Below, piece by piece: positions 41,111-49,586 of a stretch of DNA of 64,000 nt; within the stretch, counting starts at the first letter, position 1; each line of letters begins with the position of its first letter. Under the pieces are notes generated by a model, which did no database searches, was not told where the DNA came from, and was given only the letters and a program-made list of their open reading frames with translations. The DNA is taken from assembly GCA_049322335.1 (NCBI GenBank), contig JBMORL010000108.1, positions 1-64,000 of the forward strand, read 5' to 3'. This DNA is from JBMORL01 sp049322335 (GTDB lineage: Bacteria > Bacteroidota > Bacteroidia > Flavobacteriales_D > UBA2798). The position numbers were made by a program, and so were the translations under genes.

Positions 41111-42034
41111 ATGAACCACTACCGCCTTTTCCTGGCTATAACGGGATGCATACTTGTTTCAACCGCTGCTTTCACCCAGGCGGTAAAAACGCCTTCGGTA
41201 CGTTATCTGGCCGAATGGAAAGAAGATCCCGAAATGATGAGGAAAGCAGGTGTAAAGGAAATGAGGGAATTTGAAGTAAAAAAAACAGGAAGAGTAATGT
41301 CCGGTTTCTGTACTTACGATAAAGAAGGATACATCACCAGCGAAATTGCTTACAACAACGGGCAGGAGATCAGAAAACTGGTGTATGAATACTCACTTTA
41401 CCATCATGCATGGACAAAATATGAATTTTTTATCAGCGGAAAAAAAAGCACTTCACGAAGAAGTGTGTGTGATAAAAATGGTTACGAAACCGAAAGTTTT
41501 TTCGAAAAACCCGATGGAAGTTTTGAATCGGAATCGAAAACTGTTCACTATTACAACAAAAATAATCTTGTGGATTCCAGCATCGGGCAAATGGGAATTT
41601 TTAAATACAGCTGGCATTTTAAATACAATGATGCGGGGAAAATGACAGAAGTAAAGTCAAAAAACCCGTTCAATCCCGACTGGCACTGGAAATATACCTA
41701 CGACAGCACCGGCCGGTTGATTTACGAATACTGGTGGGAAGTGAACCGCAAAAAAGATTCTGCAAAAGTAGCGCACAGTGCGTGGGAGTGGGATACTAAC
41801 GGAAGATTGATCAAACAAACAGGCGAGGGAAGAGGATGGAAAGAAATTAACTGTACCTGGGCGGGAGATTCTGTTGTGGTGGACATGAAACAAGGCCCCG
41901 AATTCGGCCCGCCCGAAAAACATGTGATTTGGTTCTCCCCTCAAAACGGAACTGTTACCCGCATGCGATCCTACAACGAGACAGGAAAATTAGAGAGCGA
42001 TAAATGGTATGAGTATCTCTTTTATACTCAATAA
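41111..42034 (+). CDS. exported protein with YD/RHS-like repeats
   Basis: A 307-residue protein with a signal peptide (1-~22, ending AAFTQ). The body holds about six short repeats of the YD/RHS type: Y-D-K-E-G-Y-I-T-S-E, C-D-K-N-G-Y-E-T-E-S, YNDAGKMTEV, YDSTGRLIYEY, WDTNGRLIKQ, YNETGKLESD. These form a continuous beta-strand ladder. There is no toxin domain or T9SS tail, so this is a small periplasmic or surface protein rather than an RHS toxin. The function is unknown. Confidence 0.78.
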   Translation: MNHYRLFLAITGCILVSTAAFTQAVKTPSVRYLAEWKEDPEMMRKAGVKEMREFEVKKTGRVMSGFCTYDKEGYITSEIAYNNGQEIRKLVYEYSLYHHAWTKYEFFISGKKSTSRRSVCDKNGYETESFFEKPDGSFESESKTVHYYNKNNLVDSSIGQMGIFKYSWHFKYNDAGKMTEVKSKNPFNPDWHWKYTYDSTGRLIYEYWWEVNRKKDSAKVAHSAWEWDTNGRLIKQTGEGRGWKEINCTWAGDSVVVDMKQGPEFGPPEKHVIWFSPQNGTVTRMRSYNETGKLESDKWYEYLFYTQ

Positions 42035-42066
42035 TTCTTTCAATTTTTTCCCCGCCTGAATCAATT

Positions 42067-42082
42067 TACGGTATATACCGTA
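42067..42082. promoter_or_regulatory. perfect 16-bp palindrome upstream of the WG-repeat gene
   Basis: tacggtatataccgta is its own reverse complement and lies 49 bp upstream of the ATG. It is a candidate operator; the downstream gene has no other clear promoter signal. Confidence 0.4.
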
Positions 42083-42130
42083 GTTACTTTTCCCGTATTT
42101 TTCCGTTATTTTATAAAACAAAATTGGATT

Positions 42131-45100
42131 ATGGCCGGAAAAACACTTTTATTATTCATTCTCATTTCGGCCAATGTCTTTTCGCAGGATATTTTTCCTT
42201 ACCGCAAGAATCATCTTTGGGGTTATGCAGATGAAAACGGGAAAATAATTATTGAACCGCAGTTTAAAGAAGCCGGCTATTTTGGAAATGACGGAAGGGC
42301 AAGAGTAAAAAATGATTCTTCTGCCGCTATTATCAATAAAAAAGGAGAAATGGTGGTGCCGTTCGGATACAAATCAGTGTTTCATTTTGCCGAAGGACTA
42401 GCTGCGGTTTGTAAAGGAGGAGAAATTAACTGGATGCAGGGAGAAATTGTAGGAGGAAAATGGGGATACGTAAATGAAAAAGGAGAAGAAGTAGTTCCGT
42501 TTATTTATGACCGCGCTTACAGCTTTGAAAACGGGTTTGCGTTTGTACAAAAAGGCGGCAACTGGGGAAACTGGGGCGTAATTGATAAAACGGGAAAAGA
42601 AATTTTACCCTTTGTGTTTACAACTTATAGTTTTGATATGCGTCCCTATCCGGGAATAAATTATGGTGGTCTTCCGGGAGAATTCATAAAAGATATCAGC
42701 GGAACAGGAGATGAATGGGTGAAAATTAATGTAAAGGGAAAACCAATAGGAAGATCTTATAAAGCCATTCACGGTTTTTTACCGGAAACGGATAAAGATC
42801 CGATGCCGGAAACGTATATTAAAAACGGAAAATACGGATATACATTGAACGGAGTTGTAATAGTTCAGCCGGTGTATGATTATGCTTCTCCCTTTTATTA
42901 TGGCGAAAAGTATGCAGTGGTGGTGAAAAACAATTTACAGGGAATTGTGGATGAGAAGGGAAAAGAAATATTTCCTTGTAAATTTCAGAAAATCCAGACA
43001 TCGGAAACTGATCTTTTTGTATTTGAAAGAAAAGATTGTGTGCCATTGTTTGAAGCAGAGTACCTCGATCCCGGTGAATTGTTTTACAGCGAAGCTGATA
43101 CTGCAGGTTGCAAAAGAAAAACGGTTTCGTGGGTGCAAAATAACAGGGGAGAAATCATTATTTCCGAAACAGACGGAACCATCCGGGTAATGAATAATGG
43201 AATGATTAAAGTGAGTCATATTAAACTGAATAAACAAACAAAAAGAAAATACCGGTTTCTGAATTATACAGGTAAAGAAATTTATGTGACAGGTGATTTT
43301 GAGTTTATTGAGGATAACTATGCAGAGGGTTTGATCGCTGCAAGAAAAAACGGGAAATGGGGTTATATCGATTCATTGGGAAATGAAAAAATACCATTTC
43401 GGTATGCCTGGGCCGGGAATTTTGAAAATGGTTTTGCAGAAGTATCATATTCAGAAGACAGAAACTACGGTACAGGAAAAATAAACAAAAAGGGAGTTGA
43501 ATTTTTTGAAGATTCCTTTAATTTTAAAGAAACCGGTTGGGATAAACAGGGCAAAAAAGTAGTACTACTGGAAAACGATTTAACTTTAACTCCAACCGAA
43601 TGCCGTGATTTTTTTGTGGTCAACCGGTATTTTCTGGCCTGTAAAAATGAAGAGGGACACGTGCAACTGATAAACTCAAAGTGGAACTTTTTCCAGGGAT
43701 GGGGAAAATATGATTCTGTTTATGTTTATTCCAACAGTTGTTTTGCACTGAAAAGAGAAAATGAATGGGCGATTTTTTCACCCGAAGGAAAAGAACTGGT
43801 TCCGTTCGGGAATCTTAAACCCTATCACCTGAAAGAATGGAATGAAATACATGACGGGCTGGCTGTTTATGAAAAAGACACACTTGATCTGAAAATAATC
43901 AACCGGCAAGGAAAAAAACTATTTGAAAACAATAAAAGAATAATCAGGATTACAAAAATAAATGAGTCACGGGTTTTACTTCAAATGAATGATGGTTCGC
44001 ACATTCTTGGTGATACTTCCGGAAACATACTGGCTGAACCAGGTAAAAAATGTACAGTTTATGATAATTTTATTGTAAGTCAAAAAGACAAGTTGTTTGG
44101 CATTTATAATCTTGATGGAAAATTATTGCAGCCGTTTGATATCATTAAAACCATTCCCTGTAAACCTTGCAGCGGACTTATCTTTCAGGGCGCTTCAGGA
44201 AAAACGGGAATTGTGCATCAACATCTTTTTCTTCCCGCAGAATACGACAAACTTGAATTACACCGGATATCTTACATGTTAAATGACGATCCTGTAAATG
44301 AAATGTGCGTTTTTGCGTTTAAAAACGGAAAAACCGAAATATGGTCACCGCGCAACATAAAACTTACCAAAGAAAGTTATGATGAAATAGTTATCAATGG
44401 CTATACATTAAAAATAAAACAAAATGGCAAATGGGGAGTTTTGGATGGTAGTTTTAATGAGTCTGTTCCGCCTTTGTATGAAGATATTCTTACACAGGTA
44501 TGCACTCCCTACATTGTAAAAAAGAAAGATAAATGGGGACTTTACTGGGGAGGAGAAGGAGAACAGGAAGGCTCATTTATTTATGATTCCCTGTTGCCTT
44601 GCAGTGGCGGCATGAGTAGTTATTGCCTGGCACAAGTAAACGGAAAATGGGGTGCCATTGACGGAGGAGAAGAACCTGCCGTTTATTTTGAATATGATAG
44701 GATTGAACAATATCAACATACCGTTGGTGGTGATCCGGTTACATCTTTTGTTGTTAGTAAAAATGGAAAATACGGTATAACAGAACCGCGGTTGGATGGA
44801 GAACATAAAAACAGGTGGATAGTTGAGTTGGGATTGTATAATAAACTGAATTTATTTCATGAAGGGTACACGCTGGATGATGATGGTTCTGCGGTATCTT
44901 ATTACCTGTTTGAGGGAATAACTCCTGAAGGGAAAAAAGAAATTATCGACCAGGAAGGAACTATCGTTGTTTCCGGTTATGAAAAAGCTACCCCAATGAA
45001 TCCTGATTTTACAGATGGTTTTTCGGGAAGTTGTTTATTCGCTGTAAAAGAAAACGGGCTGTATTATTTATGCGATCCGGGCGGAAGAATTTCATTTGAA

Positions 45101-45796
45101 TATGACATGGACATGAGTCAATCGCAACCTTTTTGGAATAACGACAGGGCCTATATCTTTGTTTACAAAAACAAAAAGGCGGGTGTAATAAACGCAATGG
45201 GGCATGAAGTAATTCCATGCGAATACGATAAAATTGAACCTTATGATGATGAAGAATCAGGGATGATCCGGGTTTGGAAAAATAAAAAAGCAGGAATGTG
45301 CAATAACGAAATGCAACTGGTCATTCAACCCGAATGGGATAAAATAGAAAGTACCGATTATTACGATGAAAATGACAGGCTCTATTACCGTTGCGTTAAA
45401 AAAGACAGTATGGGATTATTTGCGCCTTCGCAAAATAAAATTATTCTCCGCGGAAATTACCGGAATATTGAAGTAAAGGAATACGAATGCGGTAATCTCA
45501 TTCTCGCTACCAAAAAAACAGGTTACGGTTTATACAAAACCAACGGAGAATTGCTGGGAGGCGGATATGAAATGATCCAATCGTTTTATCCCGGAATTTA
45601 TATTGAAGGTATGGATTGTTATTTCCTGGTGCGGCAGCTCGGAAAATTCGGAGTGATTGGCGCTGACGGAAAATGGATTGTAAAACCGGAATACGATTCC
45701 ATATCTGAACCTTCGGAGGAATGTTTTGCAGAGGGGAAAAAGAAAAAAGAAAAATTTTGCATTTCAACAGACGGAACTACAAAGAAGATGGAATAA
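42131..45796 (+). CDS. large exported WG-repeat protein
   Basis: A 1221-residue protein with a signal peptide (1-~19, ending NVFSQ) and more than ten WG repeats along its whole length. Each unit has the form W-G-(Y/V/L)-x-(D/N)-x-x-G-x-x-x-x-P-x-x-(Y/F)-(D/K), for example WGYADENGKIIIEPQFKE, WGVIDKTGKEILPF, WGYIDSLGNEKIPFRYAW and FGVIGADGKWIVKPEYDS. WG repeats are beta-strand modules found in exported bacterial proteins, with no established biochemical role. Unlike many relatives it has no T9SS sorting tail. Codon use looks like that of its neighbours. It is convergent with a T9SS gene through the repeat at 45801-45903. Confidence 0.92.
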   Translation: MAGKTLLLFILISANVFSQDIFPYRKNHLWGYADENGKIIIEPQFKEAGYFGNDGRARVKNDSSAAIINKKGEMVVPFGYKSVFHFAEGLAAVCKGGEINWMQGEIVGGKWGYVNEKGEEVVPFIYDRAYSFENGFAFVQKGGNWGNWGVIDKTGKEILPFVFTTYSFDMRPYPGINYGGLPGEFIKDISGTGDEWVKINVKGKPIGRSYKAIHGFLPETDKDPMPETYIKNGKYGYTLNGVVIVQPVYDYASPFYYGEKYAVVVKNNLQGIVDEKGKEIFPCKFQKIQTSETDLFVFERKDCVPLFEAEYLDPGELFYSEADTAGCKRKTVSWVQNNRGEIIISETDGTIRVMNNGMIKVSHIKLNKQTKRKYRFLNYTGKEIYVTGDFEFIEDNYAEGLIAARKNGKWGYIDSLGNEKIPFRYAWAGNFENGFAEVSYSEDRNYGTGKINKKGVEFFEDSFNFKETGWDKQGKKVVLLENDLTLTPTECRDFFVVNRYFLACKNEEGHVQLINSKWNFFQGWGKYDSVYVYSNSCFALKRENEWAIFSPEGKELVPFGNLKPYHLKEWNEIHDGLAVYEKDTLDLKIINRQGKKLFENNKRIIRITKINESRVLLQMNDGSHILGDTSGNILAEPGKKCTVYDNFIVSQKDKLFGIYNLDGKLLQPFDIIKTIPCKPCSGLIFQGASGKTGIVHQHLFLPAEYDKLELHRISYMLNDDPVNEMCVFAFKNGKTEIWSPRNIKLTKESYDEIVINGYTLKIKQNGKWGVLDGSFNESVPPLYEDILTQVCTPYIVKKKDKWGLYWGGEGEQEGSFIYDSLLPCSGGMSSYCLAQVNGKWGAIDGGEEPAVYFEYDRIEQYQHTVGGDPVTSFVVSKNGKYGITEPRLDGEHKNRWIVELGLYNKLNLFHEGYTLDDDGSAVSYYLFEGITPEGKKEIIDQEGTIVVSGYEKATPMNPDFTDGFSGSCLFAVKENGLYYLCDPGGRISFEYDMDMSQSQPFWNNDRAYIFVYKNKKAGVINAMGHEVIPCEYDKIEPYDDEESGMIRVWKNKKAGMCNNEMQLVIQPEWDKIESTDYYDENDRLYYRCVKKDSMGLFAPSQNKIILRGNYRNIEVKEYECGNLILATKKTGYGLYKTNGELLGGGYEMIQSFYPGIYIEGMDCYFLVRQLGKFGVIGADGKWIVKPEYDSISEPSEECFAEGKKKKEKFCISTDGTTKKME

Positions 45797-45800
45797 AAAG

Positions 45801-45903
45801 GGTCGCCCTGATAGCTAACGGGAAGCGCTGCATTAATCCGTACAATCCGTGGCCGTATTTATTTTGCGCTCATTCCTGCCTGCCAGCGCGTAATTAGCGG
45901 TTT
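45801..45903 (-). repeat. dispersed 3'-end repeat, copy A
   Basis: On the minus strand it begins ccgctaattacgcg right after the T9SS stop at 45904. Blocks ggccacg, gattaatgcagc and ttcccg.tagc follow in the same order as in copy B (49470-49577). No coding potential. The two copies differ by small insertions. Confidence 0.75.
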
Positions 45904-47667
45904 TTATCTCACCAGGATTTTCTCTGAAGCATAATAACGGTTTCCGGATATGCAAATGTTATACATGCCGGAACTTAATCCCGAAATGCGGATGTTGTTT
46001 TGTACAGTGTTCTCGCTATAAACACATTTTCCGCTAATATCATAAATCCGGATAGTTTTCGTTCCGCGACATTCAGCAGGATCAATTGCAATGAAAAATT
46101 CTCCACTATTCGGATTGGGGTAAACGGAAAAATGAAAATTTTGAATTGAAAATTCGGGAACAGTATTGATATTGGCTTGTGTGATTTCAAATTCGTAAAA
46201 TGGATTTCCATTATTCAGTGTATCGGCTGTTTCTGATACATAGGTTTTGCGCTGTAATTTGGTTCTTACACGAATGAGTGTTTCCGTTTCAAGGTAGTTG
46301 TGTCCCTGTTTCAATAAGGGAATGGTAACCCAGCGTGCAGAACGCCAAACTCTAATATAATTACCTGAGTTAATTGAATTAGCTGCATAATTGGTGTACA
46401 TTAATTTATCATGAATATTATATCCGCCATCATATCTTTCCATAAACTGAGTGACAGGACTTTCGCTATTTCTTTCTTCGAAAACATAAATATAATGCCT
46501 GCCACCAAACACAGGAAATCCTGCCCCGTCAAATGTTCGTTCACTCGGATTAAAAACCATATCTCTTCCATTGTCAACTGCAAGCCATGAATTTTCACCA
46601 AACGCCATGTTACATCTGATTCCTTTTTCCAGGTCAATAGCATAGCCGGGAAACCATCCCATTCCGTATGGCTGCAAACCGTTATAATCACCTTCAGCAG
46701 CATTATAGCCAGAATCCAATGCATTCAAACCATTTTTATCTACGGAAAGCGATCGCCTTAACCGCTGTTTTTTTGCACCATTTTCTGCCATTAATTGTTC
46801 CTCACACATTTCTATCACCGGGCATCTTGTCCATTTGCTTTTATCGTCTGTAAAAACAATATCTATGCTCATTTGCCGGCCGTAGGGATCAGCATTATTT
46901 GTGATTGAAAATTCTTTGGATATCGGGGCTCCCAGCGGATGCTCAACTGAATTTCCATCATAATTCGCACTTATAGAACATAAAGTATAAGGAGCAATAA
47001 TTCTGTTGGTAACAGTTTCATAATATTCCAATGAATCCTTATAAGTAAAATCATTGAATGTACAGGGATCATTCCATATCTGTGGATATAAAACAGTATT
47101 GCAGGAGGTATCCCGGTTTCCTGCCCTTATCCAGTTTCTGTAATCCACCCCATCCGTATCGGCAACAAAAGTCAGCCAATCATTCGTGGTATCCATAAAA
47201 TCTACTGTTACTTCGGTGGGTTCATTCATATTCAATTTCGGAATAATGTAATCTCCTCTTTCTATTGATACCAAAATTCCCATAGAAGAAATATATTGAT
47301 TGTTGTATTGTCCCAGTGGCAAAGATGAATAGGCGGTATCTGTACTTCCCACTCGATAAATTTTCCAGGTGGATGCGGAATCGATTCCATCAAACTGAAT
47401 TCTGTATGTGCCTGCTGTGGCGCTGTCAGGGTTATATAATGATACCATAACAGGAGCATTATGGCTTTTATAAACAGGGTTAATCATGTAATAATTGGAA
47501 ATAATGGAATCTTCGGAAACCTGGTTTAATTCGAGGATATTATTTCCGTTATTCCGGCCTTCAATTCGTTTAATCTCCGGCCCATATAACCCGGTATGGG
47601 GAGTTTGAGCAAAAAGGGGTTGTGTAAATACAACAGCCACCAAAAGGGATAAAAATTTCTTTAACAT
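45904..47667 (-). CDS. T9SS-secreted protein of unknown function
   Basis: A 587-residue exported protein. The ATG at 47667 gives a signal peptide (1-~20, ending QPLFAQ); an upstream in-frame ATG at 47685 is less likely. The ~490-residue ectodomain is beta-rich with scattered cysteines (RDTSCNTV, NDPCTFND, RCPVIEMCEEQ) and no recognised fold. The final ~75 residues are a T9SS type A sorting domain (VYPNPNSGEFFIAI; DISGKCVYSE; GLSSGMYNICIS). A TAAATTTG box on the minus strand (47683-47690) lies 15 nt upstream of the ATG. The neighbouring gene upstream on the same strand is also T9SS cargo with a nearly identical tail motif (GLSSGLYNIC). Confidence 0.87.
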   Translation of the reverse strand: MLKKFLSLLVAVVFTQPLFAQTPHTGLYGPEIKRIEGRNNGNNILELNQVSEDSIISNYYMINPVYKSHNAPVMVSLYNPDSATAGTYRIQFDGIDSASTWKIYRVGSTDTAYSSLPLGQYNNQYISSMGILVSIERGDYIIPKLNMNEPTEVTVDFMDTTNDWLTFVADTDGVDYRNWIRAGNRDTSCNTVLYPQIWNDPCTFNDFTYKDSLEYYETVTNRIIAPYTLCSISANYDGNSVEHPLGAPISKEFSITNNADPYGRQMSIDIVFTDDKSKWTRCPVIEMCEEQLMAENGAKKQRLRRSLSVDKNGLNALDSGYNAAEGDYNGLQPYGMGWFPGYAIDLEKGIRCNMAFGENSWLAVDNGRDMVFNPSERTFDGAGFPVFGGRHYIYVFEERNSESPVTQFMERYDGGYNIHDKLMYTNYAANSINSGNYIRVWRSARWVTIPLLKQGHNYLETETLIRVRTKLQRKTYVSETADTLNNGNPFYEFEITQANINTVPEFSIQNFHFSVYPNPNSGEFFIAIDPAECRGTKTIRIYDISGKCVYSENTVQNNIRISGLSSGMYNICISGNRYYASEKILVR

Positions 47668-47764
47668 AGGCGTTACGTTTATCAAATTTACCTTTGATAC
47701 GTAAGCCTTACAATTAAATTAACACCAGGATTTTCGAATTTTATACAAGTCTAACCGCCTAAAT

Positions 47765-49255
47765 TCATTTAACTACTATCCTTTCAGCAACATACTGCTC
47801 TCCATCGGTTACACAAATATTATAAAGTCCTGATGAAAGACCATTGACTTGTGTTTTTCCTGAAAAACGTTTTGTCATCACCAGTCTCCCGTTACTATCG
47901 TAAACAAACAAATCAGAATTTTCTTTCATACCGGTAGTTTCAACGGTAAAAAAATCATCTGAAGGATTTGGATAAGCTGATATACCAGCTGCTGATTCTT
48001 TTATATCTCCAATAGCAAGCAGGTAATCACAAAAATCAGTGGTTCCTGAAAGAGTGAAGGGGGAAGCAGTGAATAATGTATTTGCCACTGTAGTTACCGT
48101 AAGCGGAGTAATATTTACTATGGTGTCCACAGAAGCTGTTTCAAAATAAATATCATCCTGGATAGTAACAGGATTTACGAATGTGTTACACATATCATTG
48201 GTATTACCGTCAAAATACATAAATGCAGGTTTCCCGTCACCGGTATAAAGCGGAAAATTCAATACATTTCTTTTATCAGGAAAATCAGCGGAAATGCCGA
48301 AGCCTGTAGTGGTATACCCAATCGCTTTATTGGATTGTAAAACGCCTGTTGAATTAAAATGCAGTACCTGTACATTGGAACCGGTAGCAGCTATCAGGTA
48401 AAAATCTCCGTTATCCATGGTTTGTACACCATAGATATGCCCCGTAAGATCTTTAGCCATGATAATATTTCCATTGGCATCGAGCTTTTGAAAATAGGCA
48501 CCCGTATTGCTGTTATTTCCGGCAATAAGCATGCTGTTATCGGAAAATGATTTGATAAACTCCGGCCAGCGGTAAGCTCCGTCATTAAAACTTTTCGACC
48601 AGATCAATTGCCCGTTGGGATCTAATTTTGTTACACACTCATAACTTTCATCCTTCAAAGTATTAATGATATCTCCGTCATCTGTTATGGTAGTTCTGAA
48701 ACCCGGACATTTCCCGCAGGCAGGATCACCGGTTATTTTTGTGGCCCATTGCATATTTCCCGCACTGTTCAGCTTAATTATTCCGGAATAGCTTCCATCG
48801 GATATAGTAATATAAATTGAACCATCCGGAGCTGTATTTAAGGAGTGAGAATAATAGGTAGAATAAAAATCAGTGAGAGTATACGAGTTTGACCATTGAG
48901 GAATACCACCGGCATCTACCTTATCTACTTTGAATGTGCTGCCATTATTATGAAGAATCGCCAATCCTCCGTCAGCAGTATAAGAAATATCCATGGCCGA
49001 ATAAGCCCCTATATTTAAACTTTCCTGCATTAATATAGTGCCTGATGAATTTAATTTAATAATATGTGTATTGGGTGTGGAAGAAGTGGTATCTACGTAT
49101 CCAACATAAAGCCAAATGTTACCATTAGGTTCCGAATCAAATAAATATTTAGCCAGGTATCCTGGTTCGTTCAGAATTTGAATATTATTATTTTGTGAAA
49201 AGGATTGATTCAACAATGTAGCTGAAAAGAAAACGGGGAGTAGTATCTTTTTCAT
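47765..49255 (-). CDS. T9SS-secreted beta-propeller-like protein
   Basis: A 496-residue exported protein with a signal peptide (1-~20). Its body contains at least five blade-like repeats with a common core L-(N/D)-(S/P/A)-x-G-x-(I/M/L)-x-(W/M) (LNSSGTILMQ, LNSAGNMQWATK, LDPNGQLIWSKS, LDANGNIIMAK, FNSTGVLQSN). These resemble PQQ/kelch-type propellers. A T9SS type A sorting domain closes the protein (AYPNPSDDFFTVET; VNGLSSGLYNICVT). The CGKCPGF motif near residue 175 is unusual, with a CxxC pair. The ligand and role are unknown. Confidence 0.87.
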   Translation of the reverse strand: MKKILLPVFFSATLLNQSFSQNNNIQILNEPGYLAKYLFDSEPNGNIWLYVGYVDTTSSTPNTHIIKLNSSGTILMQESLNIGAYSAMDISYTADGGLAILHNNGSTFKVDKVDAGGIPQWSNSYTLTDFYSTYYSHSLNTAPDGSIYITISDGSYSGIIKLNSAGNMQWATKITGDPACGKCPGFRTTITDDGDIINTLKDESYECVTKLDPNGQLIWSKSFNDGAYRWPEFIKSFSDNSMLIAGNNSNTGAYFQKLDANGNIIMAKDLTGHIYGVQTMDNGDFYLIAATGSNVQVLHFNSTGVLQSNKAIGYTTTGFGISADFPDKRNVLNFPLYTGDGKPAFMYFDGNTNDMCNTFVNPVTIQDDIYFETASVDTIVNITPLTVTTVANTLFTASPFTLSGTTDFCDYLLAIGDIKESAAGISAYPNPSDDFFTVETTGMKENSDLFVYDSNGRLVMTKRFSGKTQVNGLSSGLYNICVTDGEQYVAERIVVK

Positions 49256-49586
49256 AGCAGATTGGATTTAGGATGAAAAGATAGGAATATTTTTGACATC
49301 TCAAAACACAGGGCATAGAAAATTATGCAAAAATGCCTGTTGAATGATTGAACCGGTTGTATGAGCCTGTAATCAGGGCTTCCTTTTATAATTTTCTTGC
49401 AAAATACAGTCCTTAAATGTATCGTAAATCCTTTTTGAAATCTAAACTAAACAAATTAATATACGTACTTGGCAGGGTTATGCCCAGGCTACCGGGAAGC
49501 AGCCGCATTAATCTGTGCAATTCGTGCAGTCCCACGCCAAATGTGCGTGGCCGCATTTCATTCGCGTAATTAGCGGCTGTATTAAA
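49256..49586. other. 331-bp intergenic region with the dispersed repeat
   Basis: It lies between the start of the propeller-like T9SS gene and the stop of ccmF, both on the minus strand. The right third is dispersed repeat copy B (49470-49577). The left part should contain the T9SS gene promoter, but no clean TAnnTTTG/TTTG pair was found. No small ORF or RNA gene recognised. Confidence 0.6.
49470..49577 (-). repeat. dispersed 3'-end repeat, copy B
   Basis: On the minus strand it starts ccgctaattacgcg 9 bp after the ccmF stop, then ggccacg, gattaatgcggc and ttcccggtagc in the same order as copy A at 45801-45903. Both copies have the same orientation relative to the gene end they follow. Confidence 0.75.

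Noticed and set aside
41111..42034. RHS polymorphic toxin
   Set aside because: Only short YD-like repeats are present in a 307-residue signal-peptide protein. There is no RHS core, toxin domain or immunity gene.
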